Positions 8,564 through 17,965 of a stretch of DNA of 64,000 bases are shown piece by piece. Position numbers and translations under genes: made by a program. Numbering within the stretch: the first letter of the stretch is position 1; each line of letters begins with the position of its first letter. Source of the DNA: a virus; IMG/VR virus record IMGVR_UViG_3300042556_001053, positions 1 to 64,000 of that record. One strand, written 5' to 3'. The notes under the pieces were generated by a model. It was not told the origin of the DNA, did no database searches, and saw only the letters and a program-made list of their open reading frames with translations.

Positions 8564-8866
8564 TTAGCGCATAATATATTTGAGTGCTGATACCAAGTTG
8601 TTAATTGATTCTGCTGCCGTATAATAAAGGTTCTTCTTGCCACGATCTGATTTATCAACATTGGCCATCCACGTAGCCTTAAATGCCATCTTTGCTGCAA
8701 TTGCCTGAAGTCTAACTATCTCTACCGTTGCTACATTTAGAGGAATGTCTGGTTTGATAATAATCTTAGCAATGAAGGTTAGGGCTTGGGTAAGCTCTTC
8801 GTCCTGCATATAATCAGCTATTTCAGATAGTCCATTAACCATTTCTATTGTTGTTTGTTCACTCAT
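8564..8866 (-). CDS. Helical protein of unknown function (100 aa)
   Basis: Predominantly alpha-helical with no cysteine or catalytic motif. It overlaps the upstream nuclease gene by 8 nt. Segments such as VEIVRLQAIAAKMAFKATWM and KKNLYYTAAESINNLVSALKYIM look like packed amphipathic helices. The position between two nucleases suggests a recombination or replication accessory protein, but I do not recognise a family. Confidence 0.65.
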   Translation of the reverse strand: MSEQTTIEMVNGLSEIADYMQDEELTQALTFIAKIIIKPDIPLNVATVEIVRLQAIAAKMAFKATWMANVDKSDRGKKNLYYTAAESINNLVSALKYIMR

Positions 8867-9149
8867 TGTCTTCTCCTATTATTTGTTCTATTAGTTCAAA
8901 CTCTGTTATCATTAATCTTATTTTTGAGTTACCCTCACCAAGCACAACAAGTATGGCTGGATCATTACCATTTCTAATTGCATCAGTAACCGCCTTGGCC
9001 CAAACATCTTTATTTAATGTAAAAGACTTGGAGCATTCCTTAAAGTCAACAGTAAAATTTTTCCAGGTTGCATCACCCTTATGGGTATTACGACCAGAGT
9101 TCTTGTGCTGCTTAGCACCAATTCTTTTACTTTCCGCTCTTTCGCTCAA
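8859..9149 (-). CDS. Hjc-like PD-(D/E)XK endonuclease (small)
   Basis: 96 residues. The N-terminal pattern KRIGAKQHKNSGRNTHKGD, then a strand with DFK and a Ser-Lys-Ser-Phe turn, matches small phage nucleases related to archaeal Holliday junction resolvases. The candidate active site is D26, D35 and K37. The usual Glu of the second strand is replaced by Asp (D-F-K instead of E-C-K). It overlaps both neighbours. A second resolvase next to a RuvC-like enzyme would be redundant, so it may instead nick or trim DNA. Confidence 0.6.
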   Translation of the reverse strand: MSERAESKRIGAKQHKNSGRNTHKGDATWKNFTVDFKECSKSFTLNKDVWAKAVTDAIRNGNDPAILVVLGEGNSKIRLMITEFELIEQIIGEDNE

Positions 9150-9309
9150 AGTCTTTCCTTGTCATAATAATTGGCACCCTTGACAGGTGTTTGCTAGAAC
9201 ACATCCATGTCAGGTCTGCACTTTCTTTCCATAATCTTACAGATGTAACTTCTTCTCCACATGTCTTGCATGGAAACTTACCTGAAAATATTTTAAATTT
9301 TTCAGACAT
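9127..9309 (-). CDS. Zinc-ribbon-like small protein (60 aa)
   Basis: Contains CKTC (14-17) and a later CSSKH (36-40), a plausible Cys3His zinc site, within a short basic protein. It overlaps recA (8 nt) and the nuclease gene (23 nt), so it is co-translated with recombination functions. The family is not recognised. Confidence 0.55.
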   Translation of the reverse strand: MSEKFKIFSGKFPCKTCGEEVTSVRLWKESADLTWMCSSKHLSRVPIIMTRKDFERKSGK

Positions 9310-10315
9310 CTAAAATCTTATTCTTAATAGAATCTTGTAGATCTAGATCCTCACGAACCCTATTGACAAATCCTTCTCTACCCTGCACCTTAGTTCCATC
9401 TGGCAATACATACCATGCTCCAGTGCGTTCTACAATCCCCATCATTTCAGCCGTATCAACAAGATCGCCAATGCTATCAATACCAACATTATCTCCCCTG
9501 AAATAAAAGTCATACTCGCCAGACTGAAAGCCAGGAGAAGTCTTAGAAAATTGTAGTTCCCAACGAATCTTGCGACCAATTTTTTCTTCAATGAGCTTAT
9601 CTCCAACATGAATCTTACCTTTAATCGCTTGATTGTCTGATTCTGATGAAAAAAGTTTAATGACTGTTGAAGAATAAAATTTAGTAGCCTGACCACCAGT
9701 AGGCTGCTGGCTAGTATACATAGCACTAATATTATTACGAGACTGGCTAATAAGTACCAGCATAGTTGGCTTAACTTTATTATTAGCGTAGTTAAGCATT
9801 TTCCAAGCGTTGCTAAAGTCTCTAGACTCTGCGCCAATCTGTTTCGTATTTTCAAGTTGCTTAAGTTCATCTGAGTCCTTTTCAAAATAAATTGCGGGTA
9901 ATAAAGAAGTAATAGAGTCAATAACTATTATATCAACTCCAGCATTCATCAAGTTGGTTCCAACATCAACCATCTCGTTGATTGTGCGACACTGTGAAAC
10001 AATAAGCTTTGATGAGTCAACACCAAGACTTTCTGCCCACTTCTTGTCGTATGACATCTCAGCATCAATCCATGCACAGATCTTTCCTTCTTTCTGTGCT
10101 AGACCTATCATCTGAAGGCACAAAGAAGACTTTGCAGAAGACTTTGAGCCCCATACCAGTACCTGACGACCATATGGAAGTCCACCATTAAGTGCACGGT
10201 TTAAGCCAAAGCTAGGTGTTTCTGCATACTGTGTTGCTGGAATTGTATCTCCAGCCATGACTGTCTTTCTTAGCTTTGGACTAAGCTGAGCTAATACTTC
10301 TTCTACTGTCATCAT
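9302..10315 (-). CDS. recA: RecA/UvsX-type recombinase
   Basis: 337 residues. The RecA core is clear: a P-loop at 56-63, a Walker B-type strand VDIIVIDSITSL, the loop L2 region VLISQSRNNISA, and the KIRWELQFSKT motif near the C-terminus. The P-loop reads GSKSSAKS, so the second conserved Gly is Ala, similar to the relaxed P-loop of T4 UvsX. The protein would form filaments on ssDNA for strand exchange and replication restart. It starts with two adjacent ATGs; the first overlaps the stop of the MazG-like gene by 1 nt. Confidence 0.92.
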   Translation of the reverse strand: MMTVEEVLAQLSPKLRKTVMAGDTIPATQYAETPSFGLNRALNGGLPYGRQVLVWGSKSSAKSSLCLQMIGLAQKEGKICAWIDAEMSYDKKWAESLGVDSSKLIVSQCRTINEMVDVGTNLMNAGVDIIVIDSITSLLPAIYFEKDSDELKQLENTKQIGAESRDFSNAWKMLNYANNKVKPTMLVLISQSRNNISAMYTSQQPTGGQATKFYSSTVIKLFSSESDNQAIKGKIHVGDKLIEEKIGRKIRWELQFSKTSPGFQSGEYDFYFRGDNVGIDSIGDLVDTAEMMGIVERTGAWYVLPDGTKVQGREGFVNRVREDLDLQDSIKNKILDV

Positions 10316-10632
10316 CAGAATCTTACCCCGTGCTTCTTTGGTCTATCAGAGTTTTTATCCATCTTTTGTTTGATTGCAGAGTCTAAAGATTTTGTCATAT
10401 ACCCTGCCTTTACCATACCTGCATACAAGTCTAAGGTGCGAATGATAATGTCTGCAAACTCATCTGACATTTGGTCTGGGTCCATTTCTTTTCTCAATGC
10501 TTCCATTGCCTCAACAACCTCAGAGACTATCATCATCATTTGTTTTGTTACAAAGATCTCATCTGCTGGGCGATCCCAAAATCCTTTTGCTACTGCATTT
10601 GCGTGAATTTGTTCTGCTAGATTATCAAACAC
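10315..10632 (-). CDS. MazG-like nucleotide pyrophosphohydrolase
   Basis: 105 residues, all-helical. The metal-binding signature is SEVVEAME followed, about 20 residues on, by DEFADIIIRTLD (ExxE...ExxD). Enzymes of this fold hydrolyse (d)NTPs or alarmones; phage copies may clean the nucleotide pool during replication. It overlaps polymerase upstream by 8 nt and recA downstream by 1 nt, consistent with a replication operon. Confidence 0.8.
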   Translation of the reverse strand: MFDNLAEQIHANAVAKGFWDRPADEIFVTKQMMMIVSEVVEAMEALRKEMDPDQMSDEFADIIIRTLDLYAGMVKAGYMTKSLDSAIKQKMDKNSDRPKKHGVRF

Positions 10633-13600
10633 TTTCTACCTCATTCATTGTAATTGTTCCATCCTTTGTTTTTCCAAAATCAAACTTATATACGCTTCCT
10701 TCTTCAATCTTCATGTAAGCCTTTGCAAACTGCATTGGGAATACAACGATTGAGTGCATCTCTCTTCCTGCATCAGCAACTACTAAAGATGCCATCTTCT
10801 TTCCAGCCTTTGTTACTCTTGGCTTAAATGAAACTACAAAGTGCTCACCTTCTTTATATGGCAACATCTTATAGTTTAAAAACTTTACCAAGGAACTCTT
10901 AGATCCTTTTATCTCGTCAGCAGGTACTGCAGATACAATCCTATTGTCACTTGCAAGAATAAGATAAGTGCGACCAGTCTCAATAGACGTAGACTCTTCA
11001 TCAAATATACCAACACTGCCAGTCTTGTCCAAAACTTCAACTCTTGACCATCCTGTTCCTCGTTTAATTGATTTTACCATACCTAATATTACAAATGATC
11101 CAGTCTCTTCGTACTCTTCAACATCATTGATGTAAGCATAATAATGTTGTGGAATAGATGTATTGAACTCAGGAAGGTTAAGATACTCGTAAAGATTCTC
11201 TTTTACTTCCTGTGGATTTGCTGGATTGTCTGGAAATGTAAGTGCTCCTACACATCTCATTGCCTGTAGTGCACGGCTATTTACTCCGTTACCTTTTGTA
11301 AATGTAAACTCTTCAACATCCTTATATGATGCAAATGGACGACCTGCAATATATCTTTCAGCTATCTTGTCAGATATATACTTAATGCCAGTCAATCCAA
11401 ACCTAATACCCTTGCCCTCAATTTTAAAATCAATATCTGAATCGTTAAGGTGAGGAAGCTTAATAGGGATACCCATACGCTTTGCCTCAATTAGGTATTC
11501 AGTTCTTCCGTCCTTGTCCTTTTCGTTCTTAAGCAACGCAAACATAAACTCAAGAGGATAATGATACTTTAACCATGCTGTCCAGTAAGATAGTGTTGAG
11601 TATGCTACTGCGTGAGACTTATTAAATGAGTACCCTGCGTGAGCCTCAAAGTCATGCCATAGATCTAACGCATCATTTGGCGAAAGGTATTGCGAAGCAC
11701 CCTTAACAAATTGATCTTTAAAAACATCAAACTCTTTAGCATCTTTTTTCTTTCCAATGATCTTTCTAACTTTATCTGCTTCCGACATGGACATACCGCC
11801 AAGCTGTACGCATGCTTGCATAACTTGTTCCTGGTAAAGAATACAGCCATAAGTTTCCTCCGTAAATGATTTCATAACTTGATGCTTATAATCAATGTTC
11901 TCACGACCATGTTTACGAGCAATATAAGACTTACCAATAGTATTCATAGCACCAGGACGAACTAAAGCATTTGATGCTGCAAGTTCAGCAAGGTTTTTTA
12001 CACGCATCTTAACTAGAAGGTTTGTGTATGGTGCTGCTTCACACTGGAATACACCCTTAGTGTATCCGTCAGATAGCATGTTATAAACGTTTGCATCATC
12101 CATATCAATCTTTAATAAATCAATCTTTGTTCCTTCACGCTCTTTGATAATATCAATACAGTCTTTAAGTACGCTTAAGGTCTTTAGACCAAGAGCATCA
12201 ATCTTAATCAAACCAATGTTTTCTGCTTCACCCATATCAACTGCCACCACTGGGATTCTTTCATCTTGCCCAGTTACTGATCTTGTCTCTAATGGTGCGT
12301 ACCTAAATATTGGATCTTTGCTTGTTACAACTCCTGCTGCGTGAATTCCAGTACCACGAATTCTGCCACGAAGCTGGTCTCCGTAACGCTCTACCTCTGG
12401 ATACTTTTCTCTAAACCAATATGTATTCTTTGATGTGCAGAAATCATCCCATGTGTCAACAACCTTGAGTACCTTATTAACATCTGGCAAAGGAATGTTT
12501 AAGCATCTTGCAACGTCTCTTACAACACCCTTGTCTTTAAACTGTAAGAATGTGGCAATAGATGCAACGTGTCTGTATTGTCTAACCAGGTAATCTTTTA
12601 CTTCATCACGACGAGTATCTTGAATATCTGAATCAATATCAGGAAAATCGTTGCGGTCTGGATTAATAAAACGGAAGAAAAGAAGTCCATGCTTTATTGG
12701 GTCAATGTCTGTGATACCAAGAGCATAACATAGTAGTGAACCTGCTGCAGATCCACGACCAGGACCAACCATAATCCCTTCACTCTTTGCCCAGTTAAGC
12801 ATGTTACGAACAACTAGAAAGTATGGACCAAAGTTTTTCTCACCAATAATTTCTAACTCTTCATCAAGACGTGTAAGGTATTCTTCATTCTTGTCTAACT
12901 TTCTTTCCTTAAGACCTTCAAGTGCAAGCTTCTTAAGCTCGTCCATAGGCTTCTTATACTGCACTGGAAGAAGATCTAAATGTTCTTTAATGTCGTATCC
13001 TTCAACCTTATCAGCAATCTCATTGGTTGACACAAACATGTCTTCACGATCAATGCCCTGCTTAAGCATTGCATCCTTCATCTCATCATATGAAAGAAGA
13101 TGGATATCAAATTTATTAAAACTCATCATGCGATCAGCACCATAAAGGTAGTCAAGACGATCCATGAATGAATCATGCTTCTTTGACTTATCGTAAGTTA
13201 CATCCTTCTGCAATTTAGCATGAGTATTAAGAAGAAGCATTAGCTCTTGAACTTCTTTTTGACTTGTGTCAGAGTGATGACAGTCTGGTGTTACAACAAT
13301 CTTTACCTTTGCTGCATCAGCAAGTTCAATAATTCCTTTATTAACTTCTGGTGGGTTGTGTGGCATTACCTCAATGTAGTAATCATCACCAAATTCTTTT
13401 TTAAACCACTGTATGTGTTTCTTTGCTGTTGCAAGCTCACCTAACTCAACAGCTTTTGCTATCCAACCACTAAGACATGCAGAGGTTACGATAATACCTT
13501 CTTTATACTTTGCCAATGTTTCAAAATCAAATCTTGGCTTACTAAAGAAACCATCTGTCCATGCAATTTCATTAATCTTGTTAAGGTTTTCCAAACCTTG

Positions 13601-13900
13601 TTGGTTCTTAGCGAGAAGGACTATATGATGATAGTTTTGGTCAAGAGGGTCAAGGCGGTCCGCCTTTGCTCTCTTATCTGCCATACTTGTCGTCATATAG
13701 CCTTCTACACCAAGTATTGGCTTAATTCCATTTGCTTTTGCAATACGGTGCAGTTCCCTATGCCCAGATAAAGTACCGTGGTCAGTGATAGCAATTGCTT
13801 GCATCCCTAACTCAACTGCACGGTTCACGTATTCTTCTGGAGTAGCAACACCATCCATTAAGGAGTAGTGTGTATGGACATGTAAGCCAACGTAGTTCAT
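10625..13900 (-). CDS. dnaE: DNA polymerase III alpha subunit
   Basis: 1091 residues, slightly shorter than bacterial DnaE (about 1150). The N-terminal PHP domain is intact (H7, H9, ITDHGTLSGH). The palm has PDIDSD (about 418-423) and IKIDALGLKTL as the catalytic aspartates, then fingers with the RPGAM and CILYQEQVM motifs, a helix-hairpin-helix region and a C-terminal OB fold (about 930-1000). No separate proofreading exonuclease or sliding clamp is visible in the window, so the phage likely borrows the host clamp. It begins 3 nt after the stop of the ssDNA-binding candidate without a clear Shine-Dalgarno, suggesting reinitiation. Confidence 0.95.
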   Translation of the reverse strand: MNYVGLHVHTHYSLMDGVATPEEYVNRAVELGMQAIAITDHGTLSGHRELHRIAKANGIKPILGVEGYMTTSMADKRAKADRLDPLDQNYHHIVLLAKNQQGLENLNKINEIAWTDGFFSKPRFDFETLAKYKEGIIVTSACLSGWIAKAVELGELATAKKHIQWFKKEFGDDYYIEVMPHNPPEVNKGIIELADAAKVKIVVTPDCHHSDTSQKEVQELMLLLNTHAKLQKDVTYDKSKKHDSFMDRLDYLYGADRMMSFNKFDIHLLSYDEMKDAMLKQGIDREDMFVSTNEIADKVEGYDIKEHLDLLPVQYKKPMDELKKLALEGLKERKLDKNEEYLTRLDEELEIIGEKNFGPYFLVVRNMLNWAKSEGIMVGPGRGSAAGSLLCYALGITDIDPIKHGLLFFRFINPDRNDFPDIDSDIQDTRRDEVKDYLVRQYRHVASIATFLQFKDKGVVRDVARCLNIPLPDVNKVLKVVDTWDDFCTSKNTYWFREKYPEVERYGDQLRGRIRGTGIHAAGVVTSKDPIFRYAPLETRSVTGQDERIPVVAVDMGEAENIGLIKIDALGLKTLSVLKDCIDIIKEREGTKIDLLKIDMDDANVYNMLSDGYTKGVFQCEAAPYTNLLVKMRVKNLAELAASNALVRPGAMNTIGKSYIARKHGRENIDYKHQVMKSFTEETYGCILYQEQVMQACVQLGGMSMSEADKVRKIIGKKKDAKEFDVFKDQFVKGASQYLSPNDALDLWHDFEAHAGYSFNKSHAVAYSTLSYWTAWLKYHYPLEFMFALLKNEKDKDGRTEYLIEAKRMGIPIKLPHLNDSDIDFKIEGKGIRFGLTGIKYISDKIAERYIAGRPFASYKDVEEFTFTKGNGVNSRALQAMRCVGALTFPDNPANPQEVKENLYEYLNLPEFNTSIPQHYYAYINDVEEYEETGSFVILGMVKSIKRGTGWSRVEVLDKTGSVGIFDEESTSIETGRTYLILASDNRIVSAVPADEIKGSKSSLVKFLNYKMLPYKEGEHFVVSFKPRVTKAGKKMASLVVADAGREMHSIVVFPMQFAKAYMKIEEGSVYKFDFGKTKDGTITMNEVESV

Positions 13901-13903
13901 CTA

Positions 13904-14560
13904 TTACCAGTCAATGTTTGCTGATGATGAAGATGAAGGAGTATCAAAGCCTAGGTAAAAGGCTTCTTGTTCCGCATACGGAACCTTATTGAGAGCCTTC
14001 TCCAATGGATAAGGTTCAATTCCTGCCCAATCAAATGGTGCAGAATCTGGGCCACTTGGAATAAGTGTATAGCTTGTCTCAGTACCCTGACCGTTACGCT
14101 TTACCTTCCAAGTAAGATTTGAGATGCTACCTGTTTCAAGTGCATATTCACGAATAGTATTAAATGCTGATTGCTTGCTTACTCCCATGTTCCAGATAGC
14201 AACATATGGAGCCTCAATGCCATCATCTACAAGAACGTTGCAATAGAAACGAAGACGTGCACGCCATCCAGCCTTTGGATCCTTGCGATGCATCTCTTCT
14301 GCCCAGTCACGTCCTTCTGATTCCATTGTATCTACAGCCTTGCGCTTGTAGTCCTTTGGGTTTGTGTGCTCTGATACAACTAGAGCCAATCCACGATCTA
14401 CGTTATAGTTTGCTGAATCTTCATCAAGCTCTTCAATAAAGCGAATCTTTACTGCTTGACCGTCAGCGATCTTAAACCAACGAACCTTTGCACCTGTGCC
14501 TTCAAACTTTGGCTTATCTACTAATGCGTTAATGTTTTTTAGTCCTTTTACAATTGCCAT
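13904..14560 (-). CDS. Probable single-stranded DNA-binding protein
   Basis: 218 residues preceded by AAGGAG. It is rich in beta strands with aromatic and basic residues (KVRWFKIADGQAVKIRFIEEL; WRARLRFYCNVLV) and ends in a flexible Ser-rich tail with a terminal Asp-Trp. This is reminiscent of gp32-like or OB-fold phage SSBs whose acidic tail contacts replication partners. The call rests on this layout and on its position between primase and DNA polymerase; the sequence alone is not decisive. Confidence 0.5.
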   Translation of the reverse strand: MAIVKGLKNINALVDKPKFEGTGAKVRWFKIADGQAVKIRFIEELDEDSANYNVDRGLALVVSEHTNPKDYKRKAVDTMESEGRDWAEEMHRKDPKAGWRARLRFYCNVLVDDGIEAPYVAIWNMGVSKQSAFNTIREYALETGSISNLTWKVKRNGQGTETSYTLIPSGPDSAPFDWAGIEPYPLEKALNKVPYAEQEAFYLGFDTPSSSSSANIDW

Positions 14561-14590
14561 TTTTTTATTTCTCCTTGTTTATTGTTTTTT

Positions 14591-15517
14591 CTATTTTAGC
14601 ATAGACATGATAGAGTTGTCAAACTGGAACTCCAGCTTTTTGATCTCATCATCATCCATGTCTCCTATGTCTTTATATTTTTTGTCTAGGTTAATAACAG
14701 TTACAAGATGACCTAGTTTTTCAACTAACTTATCTTTCATAATGCTACCAGCCTCGTCGTTGTCTGCAATAAGTACAACATTATTGAAGTACTTCTCTAA
14801 TAGTCTGATTTGAGATACAGACACATTAGCACCCAGCGTTGCAACTGCTGGAAAACCTACTTGGTCTAAGCGGATAGCATCAAATGATGATTCCACTACA
14901 TAAACTATACTAGAGCTTTTGACTCTATGCAAGTTAAACATTACCTTACTCTTTGGAAGTCCTGGTGTATTTTTAAATTCTTTGCCTTCAATAGTTCTAG
15001 CAACAAATCCAAGACACATTCCATCAGGTGAATGGATGGGTATTGTTACAGATCCTTGCTTTTCTGAATACCCTAAGTCAAACTTAATGACAGAATCTTT
15101 AGTTACTCTGCGACTATTAAAATAGTTCATTGCTCTTGGTGCATCAAGTGCTTGTTTGTTTAATCTCTTTATGAGTAGTTCATCATACTGTACAAAATCA
15201 GGTGGGGCATATAGTGCTTTATCTACTATGGTTTGTATATCAGACTGCTGCTCTTTGCCTTTAATATACCTTACCGTTTCAAAATACGATCTGTTAGAAG
15301 TAAACATAATCAGCTCAACAAGATTCTTTGTTACCTGACATCCAAAACAAAAGAATAGCCCACTGTCTTTTGCTACTTCTCCAGCAGGTGTTCTAGTGTT
15401 GTTGTGGTATGGGCAATAAATAATAAAGTCATTACCAAACTCAGCTTCAATATCTAGGCCTGCACCATTTAGAACACGACGAATCTGTTCTTCTGTATAA
15501 ATCTCTTTACTTACCAT
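14591..15517 (-). CDS. DnaG-type DNA primase
   Basis: 308 residues from the ATG at 15517, which overlaps the helicase stop by 11 nt. The zinc-binding domain has C35, H38, C57 and C60 (CPYH...CFGC). The Toprim domain shows E209 (VVESSFD) and D252/D254 (ADNDEAG). The helicase-interaction domain of bacterial DnaG is missing, as in many compact phage primases; contact with the adjoining DnaB-like helicase would need another route. It makes RNA primers for the lagging strand. Confidence 0.92.
   Translation of the reverse strand: MVSKEIYTEEQIRRVLNGAGLDIEAEFGNDFIIYCPYHNNTRTPAGEVAKDSGLFFCFGCQVTKNLVELIMFTSNRSYFETVRYIKGKEQQSDIQTIVDKALYAPPDFVQYDELLIKRLNKQALDAPRAMNYFNSRRVTKDSVIKFDLGYSEKQGSVTIPIHSPDGMCLGFVARTIEGKEFKNTPGLPKSKVMFNLHRVKSSSIVYVVESSFDAIRLDQVGFPAVATLGANVSVSQIRLLEKYFNNVVLIADNDEAGSIMKDKLVEKLGHLVTVINLDKKYKDIGDMDDDEIKKLEFQFDNSIMSMLK
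14593..14601 (-). promoter_or_regulatory. Possible extended -10 element (TGCTAAAAT) before the SSB-like gene
   Basis: Minus strand TGCTAAAAT overlaps the primase stop codon and lies 32 nt before the ATG at 14560. It deviates from the window's TGnTATA(A/C)T consensus at one position, so it is a weaker candidate that could boost SSB and polymerase expression. Confidence 0.35.
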
Positions 15518-16730
15518 CTTCAAAGTCCTTGTAACGATAGTAGCCCTTATCAAAGTCACACTGTACTAGGAAGTCTCCCATAAAACCATTACGGTTCTTT
15601 CTAAAGGCACACTCAATAATATCGCTATTGCTAGCACGACCTAGAGCCATAACCCAGTCAGCATCATAAGCAATCTGTCTTGACCAAGCTGTCTGTGCAA
15701 GAGTAGGAACAGTAGACATGTCCTTTACATCATCAGGTGTAGCAGATGAGATAGCGATGATAGGAACTTCTTCACTTATAGCCATAAGCTTTAATTCACG
15801 AGATAGATTCTTCATCTTTACCGTTTCGTTATCAGCTTTTTGGTTTGGGCTCATCAACTGAAGATAATCAACCACAACAAAGTCTGGCTTATACTGATCT
15901 AGCTTTCCACGAATAACAGATGGAGTTACTTCTCCGCCAGAGTCGTTAGAAATAATATGGAAAGGTGGGCGACCATCAATCTTGTCTGTATGCCATTTCT
16001 TTAGCATGTCAAGCTCTATTTCACCATTGGACATCTTACGGTGAGACCAAAGTCCTTCACCCATAATTGTAAATACACGATTACGAACTTCTGTTTCACT
16101 CATCTCAAGGGAGATAATAAGTGGTGTCTTACCCTGTTTCCAGGCCTGTACAGCGAAGTACAGAGCCATCCATGACTTTCCTATACCAGGGTAAGCTAAA
16201 AAGACTCCTAGCTGTCCAGGCATAATTCCAGAAGGTAGGTAGTTATCAAATCCTGGAAGCCCAGTCTTAATACCACGAACTCCAAGTGCTTGCTGCTCTT
16301 TAACATTTTCAAAATATGCAATAGCAGAATCAATATCTGTTGCATCAATGTCACGAATAGAAGATGTGTTTTTCTTTAGTGTTGATGTCTTAGTAATTAG
16401 ATCTTCAAGTGCTTGTACACCTTGTCCACCTTGGACTTCTGTTGCAGCAGATCGTAAAATATCTTTTAGGCTATCATTTAAGTACTCAGACTGTAACTCT
16501 TCTAGATGATGCTTTGTTGCACCAACATCTTTAAGAATCTCAAAATCTCTAAACTTTTCTACAACTAAGGATGATGGTGGAACTGTTCCATTATTTTCAG
16601 CATATAGGCGAATAAAGTTCCATACATCGTTATGTGTTCTAAGTAATGTCTCTACGTTAGCTTGCAGCAGTACATGAAGTTGCTTATCTTGTAATACCGC
16701 TGAAATTACTTTAGCTTCCGTATTATTCAC
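15507..16730 (-). CDS. DnaB-like replicative helicase
   Basis: 407 residues. The N-terminal helical domain (about 1-115) is followed by a RecA-like motor with Walker A YPGIGKSW (180-187), LIISLEMSETEV (motif H1a), a Walker B-type FVVVDYLQLM and a C-terminal arginine region. This is the hexameric 5'-3' unwinding motor of the phage fork. It overlaps the primase (11 nt) and the upstream 102-residue gene (8 nt), so fork proteins are co-translated. Confidence 0.92.
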   Translation of the reverse strand: MNNTEAKVISAVLQDKQLHVLLQANVETLLRTHNDVWNFIRLYAENNGTVPPSSLVVEKFRDFEILKDVGATKHHLEELQSEYLNDSLKDILRSAATEVQGGQGVQALEDLITKTSTLKKNTSSIRDIDATDIDSAIAYFENVKEQQALGVRGIKTGLPGFDNYLPSGIMPGQLGVFLAYPGIGKSWMALYFAVQAWKQGKTPLIISLEMSETEVRNRVFTIMGEGLWSHRKMSNGEIELDMLKKWHTDKIDGRPPFHIISNDSGGEVTPSVIRGKLDQYKPDFVVVDYLQLMSPNQKADNETVKMKNLSRELKLMAISEEVPIIAISSATPDDVKDMSTVPTLAQTAWSRQIAYDADWVMALGRASNSDIIECAFRKNRNGFMGDFLVQCDFDKGYYRYKDFEDGK

Positions 16731-17031
16731 TTAGCCACTCCTTTGCTTTAGCCCTGCGCTCTTGTCTTTCTTTTAGATCTTGCTCTACATCTAGTTTACC
16801 ATTAAGAATCTTTTCTGCGTTATATGCAAAATAGTTCCAGCTTGCTTCCTGTGCAACAGAAAAGTAATAGTCTAATAAGTCATAGCATTGTGACATTCCA
16901 TATGACTCAATGAGTCCGTCTGCTGCCCACTGCTCAACATTTAAATTTAAAGATGGCTTTTGCTCGTACTTTGCTGTATGCAATTTTGAGTATCTACTAA
17001 GCAAAGCCATACGGTCTTTGCGTTCAGCCAT
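16723..17031 (-). CDS. Small helical protein next to helicase (possible helicase loader)
   Basis: 102 residues, helical, Trp/Tyr-rich in the middle (QCYDLLDYYFSVAQEASWNYFAYNAEKIL) with a charged C-terminal helix (KERQERRAKAKEWL). Its start overlaps the previous stop (TAATG) and its end overlaps the helicase start. No family is recognised. A role in loading or binding the DnaB-like helicase is inferred from position only. Confidence 0.6.
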   Translation of the reverse strand: MAERKDRMALLSRYSKLHTAKYEQKPSLNLNVEQWAADGLIESYGMSQCYDLLDYYFSVAQEASWNYFAYNAEKILNGKLDVEQDLKERQERRAKAKEWLSE

Positions 17032-17258
17032 TACTCGTTGATTTCAGACTTTGCTTCGTTAATCTTTTCAGTTAGCTTGTCTTCTACAAACTTGTACACA
17101 CGCTCAAAAGCTTCGTTTGTAGTTTCTCCATCACGCTTGCTATCTACAACTCCTAGATCAAGTCTTAGTGACTGAAAGTTACCAAGATTAAGCGTATACC
17201 CTAATGTTACATTTACCTTTGTTGGTTCATTTGTTACTACGTAATTGCTATTTTCCAT
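17031..17258 (-). CDS. Conserved-type small phage protein (75 aa)
   Basis: The start at 17258 follows a G-rich GGGTGGGG site; longer forms would overlap the upstream gene. Residues about 10-40 (KVNVTLGYTLNLGNFQSLRLDLGVV) form a beta hairpin with the Leu-Gly-Asn-Phe pattern that I have seen in many small phage replication-region proteins of unknown function. An amphipathic C-terminal helix follows. It may act with the fork proteins; the function is unknown. Confidence 0.6.
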   Translation of the reverse strand: MENSNYVVTNEPTKVNVTLGYTLNLGNFQSLRLDLGVVDSKRDGETTNEAFERVYKFVEDKLTEKINEAKSEINE

Positions 17259-17277
17259 TACCCCACCCATTTCTAAA

Positions 17278-17820
17278 TTATATAGACTCATTCCACACTG
17301 GAATAAATCGTCCATCTTCTGTTCTCGTATATGTAAGTATACCGTCTCCCATTCGCCGTGTCAACTCTTGGCTTGTAGGAGTCATGTTGTTCGTTATTAA
17401 TTTGTCTTTTCTTGGTTGTCCAATATGTATACTTGCAAGTATAGCACGGATCTCCCTAACATGCGATTCTGAATAATAAGCCCTGACCTTAAAAGATCTT
17501 TCTCCATTAAGTGATGCTCCTATTGGTGGAGGAATCACTCCTCGTTTAATTAAACTTGGAATATATTTTCTATGTCTGTTGACAAGTTTAGCAGTCTCTG
17601 CTACACTATATGCTCTTTCACGATTCTTTTTAAAATCAGAAAGCAGACAAGTTTCTAAACGATCTTTAGTTATATTATAAAACGTGACCATTCCAGTAGA
17701 ACGTGAGCTATGGTAAACCTTTACAAGATCACCATTAATAAACCATACTTTAACTTTGCCTTTTATTACAGGTTCGTTATTGTATGCTTGGCTCTGGATT
17801 TTTCCTTTTGAAGTATCCAT
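17278..17820 (-). CDS. Helix-turn-helix DNA-binding protein (MerR/excisionase-like)
   Basis: 180 residues. A basic N-terminal beta region is followed at about 87-120 by a winged-helix pattern (YSVAETAKLVNRHRKYIPSLIKRGVIPPP), like MerR or excisionase domains that read a binding site before a helical extension. The C-terminal part is Thr/Arg-rich. It is a candidate regulator of the replication operon. No integrase is nearby, so an excisionase role is not supported. Confidence 0.65.
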   Translation of the reverse strand: MDTSKGKIQSQAYNNEPVIKGKVKVWFINGDLVKVYHSSRSTGMVTFYNITKDRLETCLLSDFKKNRERAYSVAETAKLVNRHRKYIPSLIKRGVIPPPIGASLNGERSFKVRAYYSESHVREIRAILASIHIGQPRKDKLITNNMTPTSQELTRRMGDGILTYTRTEDGRFIPVWNESI

Positions 17821-17957
17821 TGTCCCTCTTTTGTTGCAGAAGGTGGATGATAGAATTTTCTATTTCCACATGTTATGCAGGCTGTCTCTATATGTTCAGC
17901 AGTAGTATACTGCCTATCTACAAAGACACGCCCATCGCATCTATTACATTTTAACAT
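17766..17957 (-). CDS. Small zinc-finger protein (63 aa)
   Basis: It begins at the ATG at 17957. CNRC (4-7) and CITC (about 27-30) form a zinc ribbon, followed by a basic tail. It overlaps the HTH gene by 55 nt in another frame. Likely nucleic-acid binding; the family is not recognised. Confidence 0.55.
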   Translation of the reverse strand: MLKCNRCDGRVFVDRQYTTAEHIETACITCGNRKFYHPPSATKEGQWILQKEKSRAKHTITNL

Positions 17958-17965
17958 CAAGTACT

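Noticed and set aside
7747-8700. 317-residue version of the Cas4-like nuclease
   Set aside because: The additional 56 residues lie upstream of the promoter and ribosome site and overlap the preceding gene; the ATG at 8532 has AAAGGA.
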